Positions 1 to 10,230 of a stretch of 64,000 nt of DNA are shown piece after piece (the first letter of the stretch is position 1; every line of letters starts with the position of its first letter). The stretch is taken from positions 3,668,001 through 3,732,000 of the forward strand of contig NZ_CP034015.1 of assembly GCF_003855395.1 (NCBI RefSeq), given 5' to 3'. The notes under the pieces are model-generated. The model saw nothing but the letters and a program-made list of their open reading frames with translations. It was not told where the DNA came from and did no database searches. This DNA comes from Shewanella livingstonensis. Lineage in GTDB: Bacteria; Pseudomonadota; Gammaproteobacteria; Enterobacterales; Shewanellaceae. The position numbers and the translations under genes are program-made.

Positions 1-1897
1 CTGGGCCTCAATTAAATCGGTTACCGGTAAAACCGGTATGCCAAAATGGTTAAGTGATTTACCCGAAGGTTCAGCCATTTTATTGATTGAGTGTCGAGCT
101 AACGATCCGCAAACCTTAGTAAAATACACGCAAGATGTGATTGAAAAAATAGCCCATATCGACACAGAACGTCCAACAGAATTCAGTAATGACCCTGCTG
201 TATTTGGTCAGTATTGGGCAATGCGTTCCGGTTTGTTCCCCATTATTGGTGGCGCGCGCCCTAAAGGCACCTCAGTTATTATTGAGGATGTGGCTTTCGA
301 ATTACAGCATTTAGCCAGTGCAGCAGCAGACTTAACTGCGTTATTCCATAAGCACGGTTACCCTGAAGGGGTGATTTATGGTCATGCGTTAGCGGGTAAC
401 TTCCACTTTATTATCACGCCAACGTTTGCCTCACAAGATGATATCAATCGTTTCCATGGTTTTATGCAAGATGTAGCTGAAATGGTGATCAATAAGTACG
501 ATGGATCAATGAAAGCTGAACATGGTACCGGTCGTGCGGTCGCCCCCTTTGTAGAAATGGAATGGGGAGCTGACGCTTACACGTTAATGAAGCAAATCAA
601 ACAGATATTCGACCCAAGTAAATTATTGAATCCTGGGGTTATCCTTAACGATGATAACTTAGTACATGTCAAAAACATCAAACCTTGTCCGGTGGTTGAT
701 GACTTTATTGATAATTGCATTGAATGTGGTTTTTGTGAAAAAACCTGCCCAACATCGGCGCTTAACTTCTCTCCGCGCCAACGTATTGCAGTATTGCGTG
801 AAATTGAACGTTTAGAGCAGTCTGGTGATAAGAAAGCGGCTGCAGAAATGCGTGCCAGTGCCAAATATGATGTGGTTGATACTTGCGCAGCGTGTCAGTT
901 ATGTACAATTGCCTGTCCGGTTGATAACAGTATGGGTCAATTGGTACGCAAATTACGCACCCCCTATATCACCACTACAGAGCAAAAAGTACTCGACTTC
1001 CAAGCCAAGCATTTTGGCGCTGTAAATCAAGTGATCAGCACTGGCTTTGATATTTTAGGTATTGTGCATAAAATAACTGGCGATGGTATCACCAACTCGT
1101 TGATGAAAGCCGGTCGTTTAATTTCCAAAGAAGTCCCTTATTGGAATCCAGACTTCCCTAAAGGTGGCAAAGTGGCTAAGCCATCAGCCCATAAACCGGG
1201 TCAACAAACCGTTTTATACTTCCCAGCTTGTGGTGGCAGAACCTTTGGCCCAACACCAAAAGATCCTGATAACCGCACCTTACCTGAAGTGGTTATCACT
1301 TTACTTGAACGCGCTGGCTACAATGTGATCATCCCAGAAAATACCCGCCATTTATGTTGCGGTCAGATGTGGGAATCAAAAGGTGACTTCAAAAACGCCG
1401 ATGCTAAGCGTGATGAACTTATTGACGCACTCAGTAAACAGTCTGAAAATGGCAAGGTGCCTATTATTGTTGATGCCTTGTCTTGTACTTATCGCACATT
1501 AACCGGTAACCCTAAGGTAAAAATAACCGATTTAGTCGAGTTTATGCACGACGAGATGTTACCAAACATGACGATTACTAAGAAATCGAACGTCACTTTA
1601 CACCAAGGCTGTAGTGCCCGTAAGATGAAATTGGAGCCTAAGCAGCAAGCTATTGCTGATGCATGTGCTAACCATGTGGTGTTACCTCAAGGGATTAGCT
1701 GTTGTGGCTACGCGGGTGAAAAAGGGCTTTATAAGCCTGAAATTAACGCCAGTGCACTGCGTAACATTAAAAAGCTCATCCCGGCAGAAACAAAAGAAGG
1801 TTACTACGCTAACAGAATGTGTGAAGTAGGCTTAACGCAACACAGTGGTATTTCTTATCGCCATTTAGCGTACTTACTCGAAGAGTGTACCCGTTAA
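1..1897 (+). CDS. dld: FAD/4Fe-4S D-lactate dehydrogenase, Dld-II type (5' end outside window)
   Basis: C-terminal part of a large FAD- and iron-sulfur-containing dehydrogenase, probably the quinone-linked D-2-hydroxyacid (D-lactate) oxidase called Dld-II in Shewanella. The frame is open from base 2, so the start lies outside the window. The visible part begins in the FAD-oxidase C-terminal domain (EHGTGR, then the FDPSKLLNPG motif). It continues with two 4Fe-4S clusters (CIECGFCEKTCP and CAACQLCTIACP) and ends with two cysteine-rich CCG modules (HLCCGQ and SCCGYAGEKG). The stop is directly followed by a miniature repeat and a terminator, so no lldEFG genes follow on this side. The YdiJ family has the same architecture and is the main alternative. 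Confidence 0.82.
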   Translation, partial: WASIKSVTGKTGMPKWLSDLPEGSAILLIECRANDPQTLVKYTQDVIEKIAHIDTERPTEFSNDPAVFGQYWAMRSGLFPIIGGARPKGTSVIIEDVAFELQHLASAAADLTALFHKHGYPEGVIYGHALAGNFHFIITPTFASQDDINRFHGFMQDVAEMVINKYDGSMKAEHGTGRAVAPFVEMEWGADAYTLMKQIKQIFDPSKLLNPGVILNDDNLVHVKNIKPCPVVDDFIDNCIECGFCEKTCPTSALNFSPRQRIAVLREIERLEQSGDKKAAAEMRASAKYDVVDTCAACQLCTIACPVDNSMGQLVRKLRTPYITTTEQKVLDFQAKHFGAVNQVISTGFDILGIVHKITGDGITNSLMKAGRLISKEVPYWNPDFPKGGKVAKPSAHKPGQQTVLYFPACGGRTFGPTPKDPDNRTLPEVVITLLERAGYNVIIPENTRHLCCGQMWESKGDFKNADAKRDELIDALSKQSENGKVPIIVDALSCTYRTLTGNPKVKITDLVEFMHDEMLPNMTITKKSNVTLHQGCSARKMKLEPKQQAIADACANHVVLPQGISCCGYAGEKGLYKPEINASALRNIKKLIPAETKEGYYANRMCEVGLTQHSGISYRHLAYLLEECTR

Positions 1898-1901
1898 GCT
1901 A

Positions 1902-2164
1902 GGGCCTGTTGATCGTTGCTGGTTAAATTTTGTTCGAGTTAAAAACCTTTTAATCGAGGTGAATGGATTGATGCCTAGTCATCTAAGCAAAATGCATTCA
2001 ACAAAGAGTAAAACGTTTTTAGCCGAACCCTTCGGGCAGCGTTTGTTGACCATTTTTAATGCGCTATCGACTTTTTATGTAGAATAACTACACCTCAAAG
2101 TCTCTGCCTTGTAGAAGTGGCCAGCAATTCGCTGCAAAAACAACCTTGAAAGATCAACAGGCCC
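1902..2164 (+). mobile_element. MITE-like element, copy 1 (263 bp, TA-flanked)
   Basis: Non-coding element with inverted ends GGGCCTGTTGATC / GATCAACAGGCCC, flanked on both sides by TA. It starts four bases after the dld stop. It matches the copies at 10802-11077 and 23970-24245 over nearly its whole length but has a shorter, diverged stretch near its right end (about 2110-2125). No transposase frame is present. Confidence 0.8.
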
Positions 2165-2210
2165 TAAGCTCTTATCATTATATGTTGTATAAATAATCGC
2201 TAGTACAAAC

Positions 2211-2245
2211 AAATAGGGCATTGATATCATATCAATGCCCTATTT
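2211..2245. terminator. Bidirectional terminator between convergent dld and yeiR
   Basis: Inverted repeat with 17-base arms (AAATAGGGCATTGATAT and its complement) around a single central base. A-tracts and T-tracts lie at the ends on both strands. It lies between two convergent genes, which fits a shared terminator. Confidence 0.8.
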
Positions 2246-2302
2246 TATCTCGTCTCGACAACGACTAATTCAAGAGTAATAATAACTGGTCACAATAAAA
2301 AA

Positions 2303-3394
2303 CTAAGTCAATAAACAGCTTAACAACTGCTGTTGCAATCGCGCGTTTTCAAGTGGCATATCGCTAATAATCTCAACCCGTGAATCTAGGGCATCATCTA
2401 GCTCATTAAGTACTAGCTTATCATCAACCATATTGACTCCTAATACTCCGTCACTGGTGATAACAATAGCTTTTAACCTAAGCACCTTGTCTATTTTAAC
2501 CGTGTCAATCCACGTCATAAAGCGTTCAAACTGAAAACAATGCACCGCAGAGAATACCCAGCCACTACTGTAGCAGCCCTCACCTTGATTAGTTTTATGC
2601 ATAAACCCTGTAGTATCAAACTCAGGACTATCAATATCACCCAGCGGTGGTTCGCTAGAAAGCCACTTATCCATAAGCGATTTATTGCCCAAAATCCGTT
2701 GACCCTTTATCACAGCTTGATACTTTGTCGGGGTATTTAAGTGCACTAATATCTGCTCAACTAAGGCAACATCAGTAAAGTGATTAGCAACAGTCATCAG
2801 CGGCGTTTGTTGTAATTGTAATTGGCTTAGGAATTGCTGTAATTGTAGATGATCGGAGTGTGTATAATATTGTGCTTTATTGGCCAACAGCACATCTGCC
2901 ATCTTTAATTGCTGAATAAAAGTATCATGATGTTGATAGCGCGGATCGCTGACTTTACGGGCATCAACTAGGCATACACTGCTTTGTAGATTGATCACAT
3001 GCTGATAATACTCAGATGTTAACAATTTAGCGATTTCTGCAGGATGGCCTAGGCCTGTGGGTTCTATCAGTAATCTATCCGGTTTAGTTTGCTGAATAAG
3101 CTGATTAATCGCCACTTGTGTAGGTAAGCCAGACACACAACACAGGCAACCGCCGGGCACTTCTTTTATCACCACGGTAGGCTTTTTTATTGGTGACTCA
3201 GAATCGCTAACGTCATCAGCATCAACAGTCGCATTTAGCAATCCACCATCAATACCAATTTCGCCAAATTCATTTACCAACACAGCCCACACTTCGCCCT
3301 TAGGCTTATGAGCTAATAATTGGCTAATGAGTGTGGTTTTACCCACACCCAAAAAACCAGTAATAATATTGGTGTTAATCGGTTTAGTGATCAT
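2303..3394 (-). CDS. yeiR: CobW/COG0523-family GTPase, YeiR-like
   Basis: P-loop GTPase of the CobW/COG0523 family (363 aa), closest in layout to E. coli YeiR, a zinc-binding GTPase thought to deliver metal to client proteins. Visible motifs are the Walker A GFLGVGKTT (about residues 14-22), NEFGEIGIDG, the metal-binding GGCLCC (CxCC) loop near residue 80, and PTGLGHP. The C-terminal CobW domain is present but less conserved. Unlike E. coli YeiR it has a roughly 15-residue acidic insert (DADDVSDSE) before the CxCC loop. Its ATG overlaps the rhlE stop by four bases (ATGA), so the two are probably translationally coupled. The exact client protein cannot be told from the sequence. Confidence 0.85.
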   Translation of the reverse strand: MITKPINTNIITGFLGVGKTTLISQLLAHKPKGEVWAVLVNEFGEIGIDGGLLNATVDADDVSDSESPIKKPTVVIKEVPGGCLCCVSGLPTQVAINQLIQQTKPDRLLIEPTGLGHPAEIAKLLTSEYYQHVINLQSSVCLVDARKVSDPRYQHHDTFIQQLKMADVLLANKAQYYTHSDHLQLQQFLSQLQLQQTPLMTVANHFTDVALVEQILVHLNTPTKYQAVIKGQRILGNKSLMDKWLSSEPPLGDIDSPEFDTTGFMHKTNQGEGCYSSGWVFSAVHCFQFERFMTWIDTVKIDKVLRLKAIVITSDGVLGVNMVDDKLVLNELDDALDSRVEIISDMPLENARLQQQLLSCLLT

Positions 3395-4662
3395 TTTTTC
3401 GCTTTAGCGTATTTGCCCTTTCGAGTAGGCTTAGCATCCGCTTGCGACGGCTTACCACGCTTATACTTAAGCACTTTTTTAGGTTTTTCCGGCGCCACAT
3501 CTCTATATCTGGCAGGTAATGGCGCCCCTTCTTCATACCCTGCAGGCACCATTATCGGTAATGATTGTTCAATAAGTTGCTCAATTGCAGCAAGTAACTC
3601 TAGCTCTTGCGGACTCACTAGCGAAATCGCTTCACCGCCGAGTCCTGCACGGCCAGTGCGTCCTACACGATGAACATAATCTTCGCACTCTTCCGGTAAT
3701 TCAAAGTTAATAACTCTTGGTAGCGCTTCAATATCAAGGCCTCTAGCGGCAAGGTCGGTAGCGATTAATACGCGTAATTGGCCTGCTTTAAATTCTTCTA
3801 AGGCGCGGTTGCGAGCGCCCTGGCTTTTATCTCCGTGAAATACTGATGCCTTAATGCCGTCTAAGCTTAACTCGCGATATAGATGATCGGCGGTTTCTTT
3901 GCGGCTGGTAAACACCATCACTTGTTGCCAGTTATGTTTGCCAATTAATTCAGATAACAATTCGGCTTTACGGCGGGTATCTACTTTATAAACTTGCTGA
4001 GCAACATTAGCGGCTGTGGTTTGAGTTTCAACATGAACAAATTCAGGATTGTTTAACATCTTAGCGGCAAGGACTTTAACCTCTTCAGAATACGTAGCCG
4101 AAAACATCATGGTTTGATGTTGTCTGGCAATTAAGCGTTTCACTTTTTCAATATCTTTTACAAAACCAAGGTCTAGCATGCGATCCGCTTCATCAATGAC
4201 TAAGTGAGTAACAAAAGATAAATCCAATTCATGCTGACCAATAATATCAAATAATCGCCCTGGCGTTGCCACCAACACATCCACGCCTTGTTCTAATGCT
4301 TTACGTTGTGGATTAATACTTGCGCCGCCATAAACCGCTAAGCTAGTGAGATCGATAAACTGGCTATATTTAACTAAATTTTGTTCAATCTGAATCGCTA
4401 ACTCACGGGTCGGCGTCATGATTAATGCCCGTAAACGCTGCGATGGCAGCAAGTCTACATTATCTTGTGCCATTAAATGACTTAGCAAAGGTAATGCAAA
4501 AGCGGCTGTTTTTCCGGTACCGGTTTCGGCACTGGCCAATACATCTCGGCCATCTAGCGCTAGTGGGATCACCGCTTGTTGGACAGGAGTAGCAGTTTGA
4601 TACCCAGATTGATTAACCGCATCTAGTAATAATGGCGATAACCCTAGCGACGTAAATGACAT
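3391..4662 (-). CDS. rhlE: DEAD-box ATP-dependent RNA helicase RhlE
   Basis: DEAD-box RNA helicase of 423 residues, RhlE subgroup, acting in RNA remodelling, ribosome maturation and RNA decay. The motifs appear in order: Q-motif region at the N-terminus, motif I AETGTGKT (about residue 45), PTRELA, TPGR, motif II DEAD, motif III SAT, and the C-terminal HRVGRTGRAG near residue 340. The tail is short, basic and lysine-rich (KPKKVLKYKRGK), as usual for RhlE. It overlaps the downstream yeiR start by four bases. Only a weak Shine-Dalgarno (GAG) precedes the ATG, but the N-terminus MSFTSLGLSPLLL fits the family. Confidence 0.93.
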   Translation of the reverse strand: MSFTSLGLSPLLLDAVNQSGYQTATPVQQAVIPLALDGRDVLASAETGTGKTAAFALPLLSHLMAQDNVDLLPSQRLRALIMTPTRELAIQIEQNLVKYSQFIDLTSLAVYGGASINPQRKALEQGVDVLVATPGRLFDIIGQHELDLSFVTHLVIDEADRMLDLGFVKDIEKVKRLIARQHQTMMFSATYSEEVKVLAAKMLNNPEFVHVETQTTAANVAQQVYKVDTRRKAELLSELIGKHNWQQVMVFTSRKETADHLYRELSLDGIKASVFHGDKSQGARNRALEEFKAGQLRVLIATDLAARGLDIEALPRVINFELPEECEDYVHRVGRTGRAGLGGEAISLVSPQELELLAAIEQLIEQSLPIMVPAGYEEGAPLPARYRDVAPEKPKKVLKYKRGKPSQADAKPTRKGKYAKAKK

Positions 4663-4796
4663 AACAGACTCAATAAAACAAATAAAAATAGGCCGCTATT
4701 GTATACTAATCTAAACAGCATTAACTATTACATTAGTGATGTCTGCAACCATATCATCCAGTGAGTCAGATCGATTTTAAATGGGCAGCCTCAATA

Positions 4797-7700
4797 CTAA
4801 TGGGATATCAGCTGACTCGCCGGCGTAGATAGCACTTTTTGTGCTAAATACCGTTGCTCAAAATCGTGACGGCATAATACATGCGAAAATAAATACCCTT
4901 GGCCATAATCACAACCAGCTAACGCTAACAATCGTCGCTGGCTTTCGGTTTCAACACCTTCAGCAATCACTTTAATTCCCAGTTTATGGGCCATCACAAT
5001 AATGGCTTCGCACAAATGAAGATCATTACTTTCTGTAGTCAAATTACTCACAAAACATTGATCAATTTTAAGGTAACTAATATTAAATTTCTTTAAATAG
5101 GGTAATGATGAAAAACCGGTACCAAAATCGTCGAGCGAGATTTGTATACCCGCTACACTATAAGCTTGTAATTTAGACTCAACGTTAGCGTCAACATCAA
5201 GCAATAAATTTTCAGTAATCTCGATACAAATATTATGGGTCATTAGTTCGAGTGAAGACATGTGTTGAAGCCAATTCTCAACCTCGCTAGACTCATCTCT
5301 AAACTGCACAGATGACATATTAATACTGATTTGAATAACGCAATTAAATTGCGTCTTCCATTTAGCCGCTTGCTCGCAAGCTTGATAAAATACCCAATTA
5401 CCAATATCAATGATCATCCCAGTCTCTTCAGCAATAGAAATAAAATCTGCCGGCGAAATTAAGCCCATCGTTGGATGGTTCCAACGTATTAACGCTTCCA
5501 CCTTGACAACCTGTTGAGTGGATAAATCCATAATAGGTTGATAATAAAGCTCAAATTGTTGCTGTATAATCGCAACTTTAAGGTCTTGAATCAGCATCAT
5601 CCGCTTTTGTGCATTATCTTGCATTGCAGAGGTAAAATAATTAAATCTATTACGACCATGGGTTTTGGCCGAATACATTGCTTGATCGGCATTTTTTAAT
5701 AATGCTTCCGTTGTCGTTGCATCATCAGGAAATAAGGTAATACCAATGCTGCCACTAATATAAGCGGTTTGGTCACCTAATAAATAAGGTTCAGCCAATC
5801 GCTTAAGTATTTGCTGTGCAACACGTTCAACACCATGAGTATCCTCAAGATTGGTCAACACTATGGTAAATTCATCACCACCAAGACGCGCGACAATGTC
5901 GGTTTCTCGTACGCAATGCTTTAAACGATCTGCTGTTTCAAGTAACAACACATCGCCCATATCATGGCCCATGGTGTCATTAATCTCTTTAAAATAATCT
6001 AAATCTAAAAACATCAATGCAAAATGATCATGTTGCCGCTCAGAGCTCAATACCTCTTGATTTAAAAATGTTAACAACATCCTCCGATTAGGTAAACCAG
6101 TGAGCGCATCATAATTGGCTTGGCGCCATATTAACTCTTCAGTTTGCTTTTTTTCAGTAATATCGGAAAATAATGCAACAAACCGAGCAGCCTGCGACTT
6201 GGTCCGAATAATTGAATTAATGGTTAATAAAATAAGGTAATTTTGACCATTTTTACGTCGCATCCACACTTCACCATGCCAATGCCCTTGCTGATTAAGC
6301 TGCTGGGCTAACTGTTGGTAAAAATGCTTAGGCTGCAGGTCAGTTTCAAACATCCGTAAATGTTGTTCTTGAATATCGGTTTTAGTAAACCCGGTAATAA
6401 AAGAAAATGCAGGATTAGAATCAATGATAATCCCTTTTGCGGTAAACACGCTCATCGCTTCGCTAGAGTTTTGATACACTGATGAAGCAATACTTAACGA
6501 ATCTTCTACCTGCTTAATATCAGTAATATCACTATGCGTACCACACATTCTAAGCGGTTTACCTTTGTCATCAACATCAACGACACTGCCCGTTTGCAAA
6601 ATCCAACGGCTACCACCGTGTATATTCGTTAATTGATATTCAACACGTTGGCTAATGCTGCGGCCTTTTATAATCTCATTAATACTGCGAAGAAACTTAA
6701 ATTTATCTTTTTGCTGTATCGCATTAATCCACCGTTCAGGATGCAGATTTAGCTCATCCATTGAGCAACCTAAAATGTCAGCACTGTATCGATTGGTACT
6801 AATACGATTACCTTGGATATCCCAATCCCACACACCTAGCTCACTACTATCAAGTACCAGTGCGAGTTGCTCTTTACTTTGCAGTAAAGCTTGCTCGGCT
6901 TGTTTTTGTTGGGTGATATCGAGAAAACCAGCAATCACCAAAAAGGTATTGTCTTGAACATGGCGACGGCACGCAATCGTCACATGGGTGTAAACAACCG
7001 AACCATCTTTAGCCATAAAACGCTTGTCAATTTCGTATTCGTTGAGTTCGCCTTTGAGCATTTTCTCGTACAGTAATAAATCTTTATTCAAATCGTCTGG
7101 ATGGGTTAACTCTGCCCAAGTTAACGACTTTAGCTCATTTTCGGTGTAACCAAACATCCGACATAAATAAGGATTAACTTTCAGCCAATATTTGGTTTTA
7201 GTGGTAATAGAAATACCAATATTACCAATATCAAATTGATTATTAAAAAGAAAGTCTTCTTGTAGTTTGACTTGTATATCGCGGCCACGAAATACAATTT
7301 TGGCAAGTAAATGACCAATAATCATGGTCAATAAAGGTAACACCATCATGATAGGTAATGCTAAAGCACTAATCGTTTGCAACGCTTGTTCAAATGGCAA
7401 TAAAAATAGCCATTGAAGCACGATGACATGCACAATTAGGCCAAAAATAAAAAATTCACGATAACTGATCTGATCCAATTGATGTCGGCGATACCTACGC
7501 CAAACTAATCCAATTAGCGCGCTGCCACTTAGCGAGAAGATACCAATCCATACCGCGACACCACCTAAGTTATAACGATATATTGCCATCATAATGGTTG
7601 CTATTAGTGTCGGGATCCCCCCAAAAAACAAACCACTTAAACAAAGCACCACAGAGCGGGCATCAAACAATATATCTTGTCGATAAACCAGTGGGTCCAT

Positions 7701-7865
7701 CATGATGATGACACCAATCGTGCCAATTAGTGCACCCATAAAAAGTTGCCATAAAACTGGCGTCACTTTATTTTGATGCGTAGGAGATATTGAATACACA
7801 TAAACTAGCGCAAGTAATAGCGCTGCATTTTCTAAAATTGAGAAAAAAACATTTAGATTAAACAT
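4797..7865 (-). CDS. 5TM-PAS-PAS-PAS-GGDEF-EAL membrane c-di-GMP protein
   Basis: Membrane-bound c-di-GMP turnover protein of 1022 residues. The first 195 residues form a hydrophobic multi-helix region resembling the 5TMR-LYT sensor of LytS/YhcK. Three PAS domains follow (about 205-320, 330-450, 455-575), with PAC-like ends such as GFLDITQQK. A GGDEF domain (GGDEF at 662-666, preceded by NYDALTGLPNR) and an EAL domain (about 760-1005, with VEALIRW and DDFGTGFSS) complete it. Both catalytic signatures are intact, so it could make and break c-di-GMP. It stands alone: rhlE lies downstream on the same strand, 135 bases away. The signal sensed is unknown. Confidence 0.9.
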   Translation of the reverse strand: MFNLNVFFSILENAALLLALVYVYSISPTHQNKVTPVLWQLFMGALIGTIGVIIMMDPLVYRQDILFDARSVVLCLSGLFFGGIPTLIATIMMAIYRYNLGGVAVWIGIFSLSGSALIGLVWRRYRRHQLDQISYREFFIFGLIVHVIVLQWLFLLPFEQALQTISALALPIMMVLPLLTMIIGHLLAKIVFRGRDIQVKLQEDFLFNNQFDIGNIGISITTKTKYWLKVNPYLCRMFGYTENELKSLTWAELTHPDDLNKDLLLYEKMLKGELNEYEIDKRFMAKDGSVVYTHVTIACRRHVQDNTFLVIAGFLDITQQKQAEQALLQSKEQLALVLDSSELGVWDWDIQGNRISTNRYSADILGCSMDELNLHPERWINAIQQKDKFKFLRSINEIIKGRSISQRVEYQLTNIHGGSRWILQTGSVVDVDDKGKPLRMCGTHSDITDIKQVEDSLSIASSVYQNSSEAMSVFTAKGIIIDSNPAFSFITGFTKTDIQEQHLRMFETDLQPKHFYQQLAQQLNQQGHWHGEVWMRRKNGQNYLILLTINSIIRTKSQAARFVALFSDITEKKQTEELIWRQANYDALTGLPNRRMLLTFLNQEVLSSERQHDHFALMFLDLDYFKEINDTMGHDMGDVLLLETADRLKHCVRETDIVARLGGDEFTIVLTNLEDTHGVERVAQQILKRLAEPYLLGDQTAYISGSIGITLFPDDATTTEALLKNADQAMYSAKTHGRNRFNYFTSAMQDNAQKRMMLIQDLKVAIIQQQFELYYQPIMDLSTQQVVKVEALIRWNHPTMGLISPADFISIAEETGMIIDIGNWVFYQACEQAAKWKTQFNCVIQISINMSSVQFRDESSEVENWLQHMSSLELMTHNICIEITENLLLDVDANVESKLQAYSVAGIQISLDDFGTGFSSLPYLKKFNISYLKIDQCFVSNLTTESNDLHLCEAIIVMAHKLGIKVIAEGVETESQRRLLALAGCDYGQGYLFSHVLCRHDFEQRYLAQKVLSTPASQLISH

Positions 7866-8269
7866 CTATACATTTTCCTTATCCATCCTTAACAAGCACA
7901 TTAGCATCCAAGCTGTCTCTGTTTAGTGTAGTAGAACCAGACTAACACTATGATTTTTTCATCTTTATACCGTAACTCATTCTATATATAAACAGCATAA
8001 AATTCATCTGAAATTTCGCAATGGCTGTTCGATAGAAATGGTATCTCAAGCTAACCCAATACAAAGATTCATAGTTTACTCATATAACCACTGCACCAAA
8101 ACAACATCAAGCAAGATCACAGTTACTTAAAAAATGCGGTATTTGTAATAAATTGACCTAATGATTATGACTTATTCGACGTTAACGAGCCCCACGTCAC
8201 ATAATCGCAGCCGCGTTATTGATAGCTTTAATACAGAGAAAATTCAATTTTATATAAAGGACAATTCAT
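7866..8269. other. Intergenic region between divergent c-di-GMP gene and yiaY
   Basis: 404 bases of AT-rich sequence between divergent genes. It must hold both promoters, but I see no convincing -35/-10 pair, operator palindrome or small gene. A good Shine-Dalgarno (AAAGGA) lies just before the yiaY ATG. Confidence 0.5.
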
Positions 8270-9418
8270 ATGGCGACTAAATTCTTTATTCCAAGTGTCA
8301 ACATTCTTGGTCAAGGTAGCGTAGATGAAGCGATTAAAGACATCAACGCATTTGGATTTAAAAAAGCACTCATCGTGACTGACAAACCATTAGTGAGTAT
8401 TGGTTTAGTCGCAAAGGTTGCTAAAAAGCTCAATGCTAATGGTATTGAAGTGGTCATTTTTGATGGTGTTCAACCCAACCCAACAACAGGCAATGTTGCT
8501 GCAGGTCTTGAGCTATTAAGAGCTAATCAATGCGACGTGATTATATCTTTAGGTGGCGGCTCACCGCACGATTGCGCTAAAGGGATTGCACTTGTGGCCA
8601 CTAATGGTGGCAATATTAAAGACTACGAAGGTGTGGATGTATCAACTAAGGCGCAAATGCCGTTAGTTGCCATTAACACCACTGCCGGTACCGCCAGTGA
8701 AATGACTCGTTTCTGTATTATTACCGATGAAGCAAGGCACATTAAAATGGCCATCGTCGATAAAAATACCACACCTATTCTATCAGTGAACGATCCTGAG
8801 TTAATGCTTGAAAAACCAGCATCACTCACAGCAGCTACAGGTATGGATGCATTAACTCACGCCATTGAAGCCTATGTTTCTATTGCCGCAAATCCAATCA
8901 CCGATGCATGTGCTATTAAAGCTATCGAACTCATTCAAGCTAATTTAATCAATGCCGTTATCCATGGCGATGACATTCAAGCTAGAGAAAATATGGCTTA
9001 TGCTCAATTTTTAGCCGGTATGGCTTTTAATAACGCCAGCCTTGGTTACGTGCATGCGATGGCACATCAATTGGGTGGTTTCTATGACTTACCACACGGT
9101 GTATGTAACGCGTTATTACTGCCACATGTTCAAACGTATAATGCCCAGGTAGTACCTAAACGTTTGGCTGACGTAGCTAAAGCCATGGGTGTTGATACCG
9201 CAGCAATGTCAGACGAGCAAGGTGCAAAGGCGGCAATAGATGCGATTAAGCTATTATCAAAAGCGGTTAATATTCCAGAAAATTTAACCCTCTTAGGCGT
9301 AAAAGCAGAAGATATTCCGACCCTAGCAGACAACGCACTGAAAGATGCTTGTGGTTTTACTAACCCTAAACAAGCAACACACGCAGAAATCTGCCAAATT
9401 TTTACTAACGCTCTATAA
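8270..9418 (+). CDS. yiaY: Iron-containing alcohol dehydrogenase, YiaY-like
   Basis: Group III (Fe-dependent) NAD(P)-linked alcohol dehydrogenase of 382 residues, the family's normal length. Long stretches match E. coli YiaY: FFIPSVN at the N-terminus, the nucleotide-binding [15 protein letters not shown] near residue 95, [11 protein letters not shown], and the iron-binding histidine motifs [14 protein letters not shown] and [16 protein letters not shown]. It is preceded by AAAGGA at good spacing and followed by a terminator at 9528, so it is probably monocistronic. The substrate is probably a short alcohol, lactaldehyde or a similar aldehyde; sequence alone does not settle this. Confidence 0.93.
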   Translation: MATKFFIPSVNILGQGSVDEAIKDINAFGFKKALIVTDKPLVSIGLVAKVAKKLNANGIEVVIFDGVQPNPTTGNVAAGLELLRANQCDVIISLGGGSPHDCAKGIALVATNGGNIKDYEGVDVSTKAQMPLVAINTTAGTASEMTRFCIITDEARHIKMAIVDKNTTPILSVNDPELMLEKPASLTAATGMDALTHAIEAYVSIAANPITDACAIKAIELIQANLINAVIHGDDIQARENMAYAQFLAGMAFNNASLGYVHAMAHQLGGFYDLPHGVCNALLLPHVQTYNAQVVPKRLADVAKAMGVDTAAMSDEQGAKAAIDAIKLLSKAVNIPENLTLLGVKAEDIPTLADNALKDACGFTNPKQATHAEICQIFTNAL

Positions 9419-9527
9419 AACGTAACGGGGATTACAAACGTTGGTAAATGGATGAGTAGGCTGATTTTAGCTAACTGGCCCCATTGCTAAACCCCAGTAA
9501 AAGTTAACGTGTTTGACTGAACAACCT

Positions 9528-9557
9528 AAGCCTGTATCTATTTACGGGCTTTTTTTT
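9528..9557 (+). terminator. Rho-independent terminator downstream of yiaY
   Basis: Stem AAGCCTGTA / TACGGGCTT (one G-U pair) with a six-base loop, followed by eight T. It lies 110 bases after the yiaY stop. Confidence 0.75.
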
Positions 9558-9714
9558 AGCTAGCGTTTAATGTAAAAATCTAACAATGACAACAACTTAT
9601 TTTTAATTTAGTAAAAAGTGATGCTTAGATCTAAGTTCTTGAAATAAGGATTGACCAATACAAAAAATAAGGTCTATGATGAAAACACTTAGATAGCGAA
9701 TAGGTAGGTAAACA

Positions 9715-10080
9715 ATGACAGCAATCACTCATATATACAATTACACCGTTCGATGCCCGCATTATAAAGAAAACGAACAAACTGCAACATGGCTCAACCA
9801 TATCGAAGTAAATCAATCGTGTGAAATAGCACTAGACCGTATCACTAAGTGGCATAACCTTTCTGGCACTAAATCATTTGAAATCGACGATTTTGTGATC
9901 AGAAAAGCTGACAATGAAGAAGCTTATTTTGCGATGCAAAGTGACCGCCTTAAGCATGATGGCCATGCTCTTGTTACCTTTAAAATATATTTAGACAACT
10001 GCTGCCAAGATGCTTCTCCTAATAAAATTATGGAGCATTTAATCGATGACTATCAACAACGTATTTCAAAAATCGAATAA
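9715..10080 (+). CDS. Hypothetical cytoplasmic protein, 121 aa
   Basis: Unrecognised soluble protein of 121 residues with no signal peptide or membrane segment. It is preceded by a strong AGGTAGG Shine-Dalgarno seven bases before the ATG and followed at once by a terminator, which supports a real single-gene unit. It is acidic and polar, with histidines and cysteines scattered (CPHYKENEQ, DNCCQDAS) but no CxxC pair. Reading-frame use is like its neighbours. I cannot assign a function; the good ribosome site and terminator are the evidence that it is expressed. Confidence 0.7.
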   Translation: MTAITHIYNYTVRCPHYKENEQTATWLNHIEVNQSCEIALDRITKWHNLSGTKSFEIDDFVIRKADNEEAYFAMQSDRLKHDGHALVTFKIYLDNCCQDASPNKIMEHLIDDYQQRISKIE

Positions 10081-10108
10081 GATATTAAGTCTATTGCCAG
10101 CTAACATT

Positions 10109-10135
10109 AAGGAGCTTTCATAGCTCCTTATTTTT
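10109..10135 (+). terminator. Rho-independent terminator
   Basis: Stem AAGGAGCT / AGCTCCTT with a short loop, then an ATTTTT tract. It ends the 121-residue hypothetical gene. Confidence 0.8.
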
Positions 10136-10230
10136 ATACTTTTTCCTCGTTCCTTTTAACAACCAGTCCCCAGTTAACACTCACCAGTAATACTCATTTG
10201 ATTAAATAGTATTTATTAAGCGACATTGCA

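Noticed and set aside
1..1897. Start of dld at the first ATG (base 38)
   Set aside because: The frame is open to the window edge and the upstream codons continue the conserved FAD-oxidase domain, so the ATG is internal.
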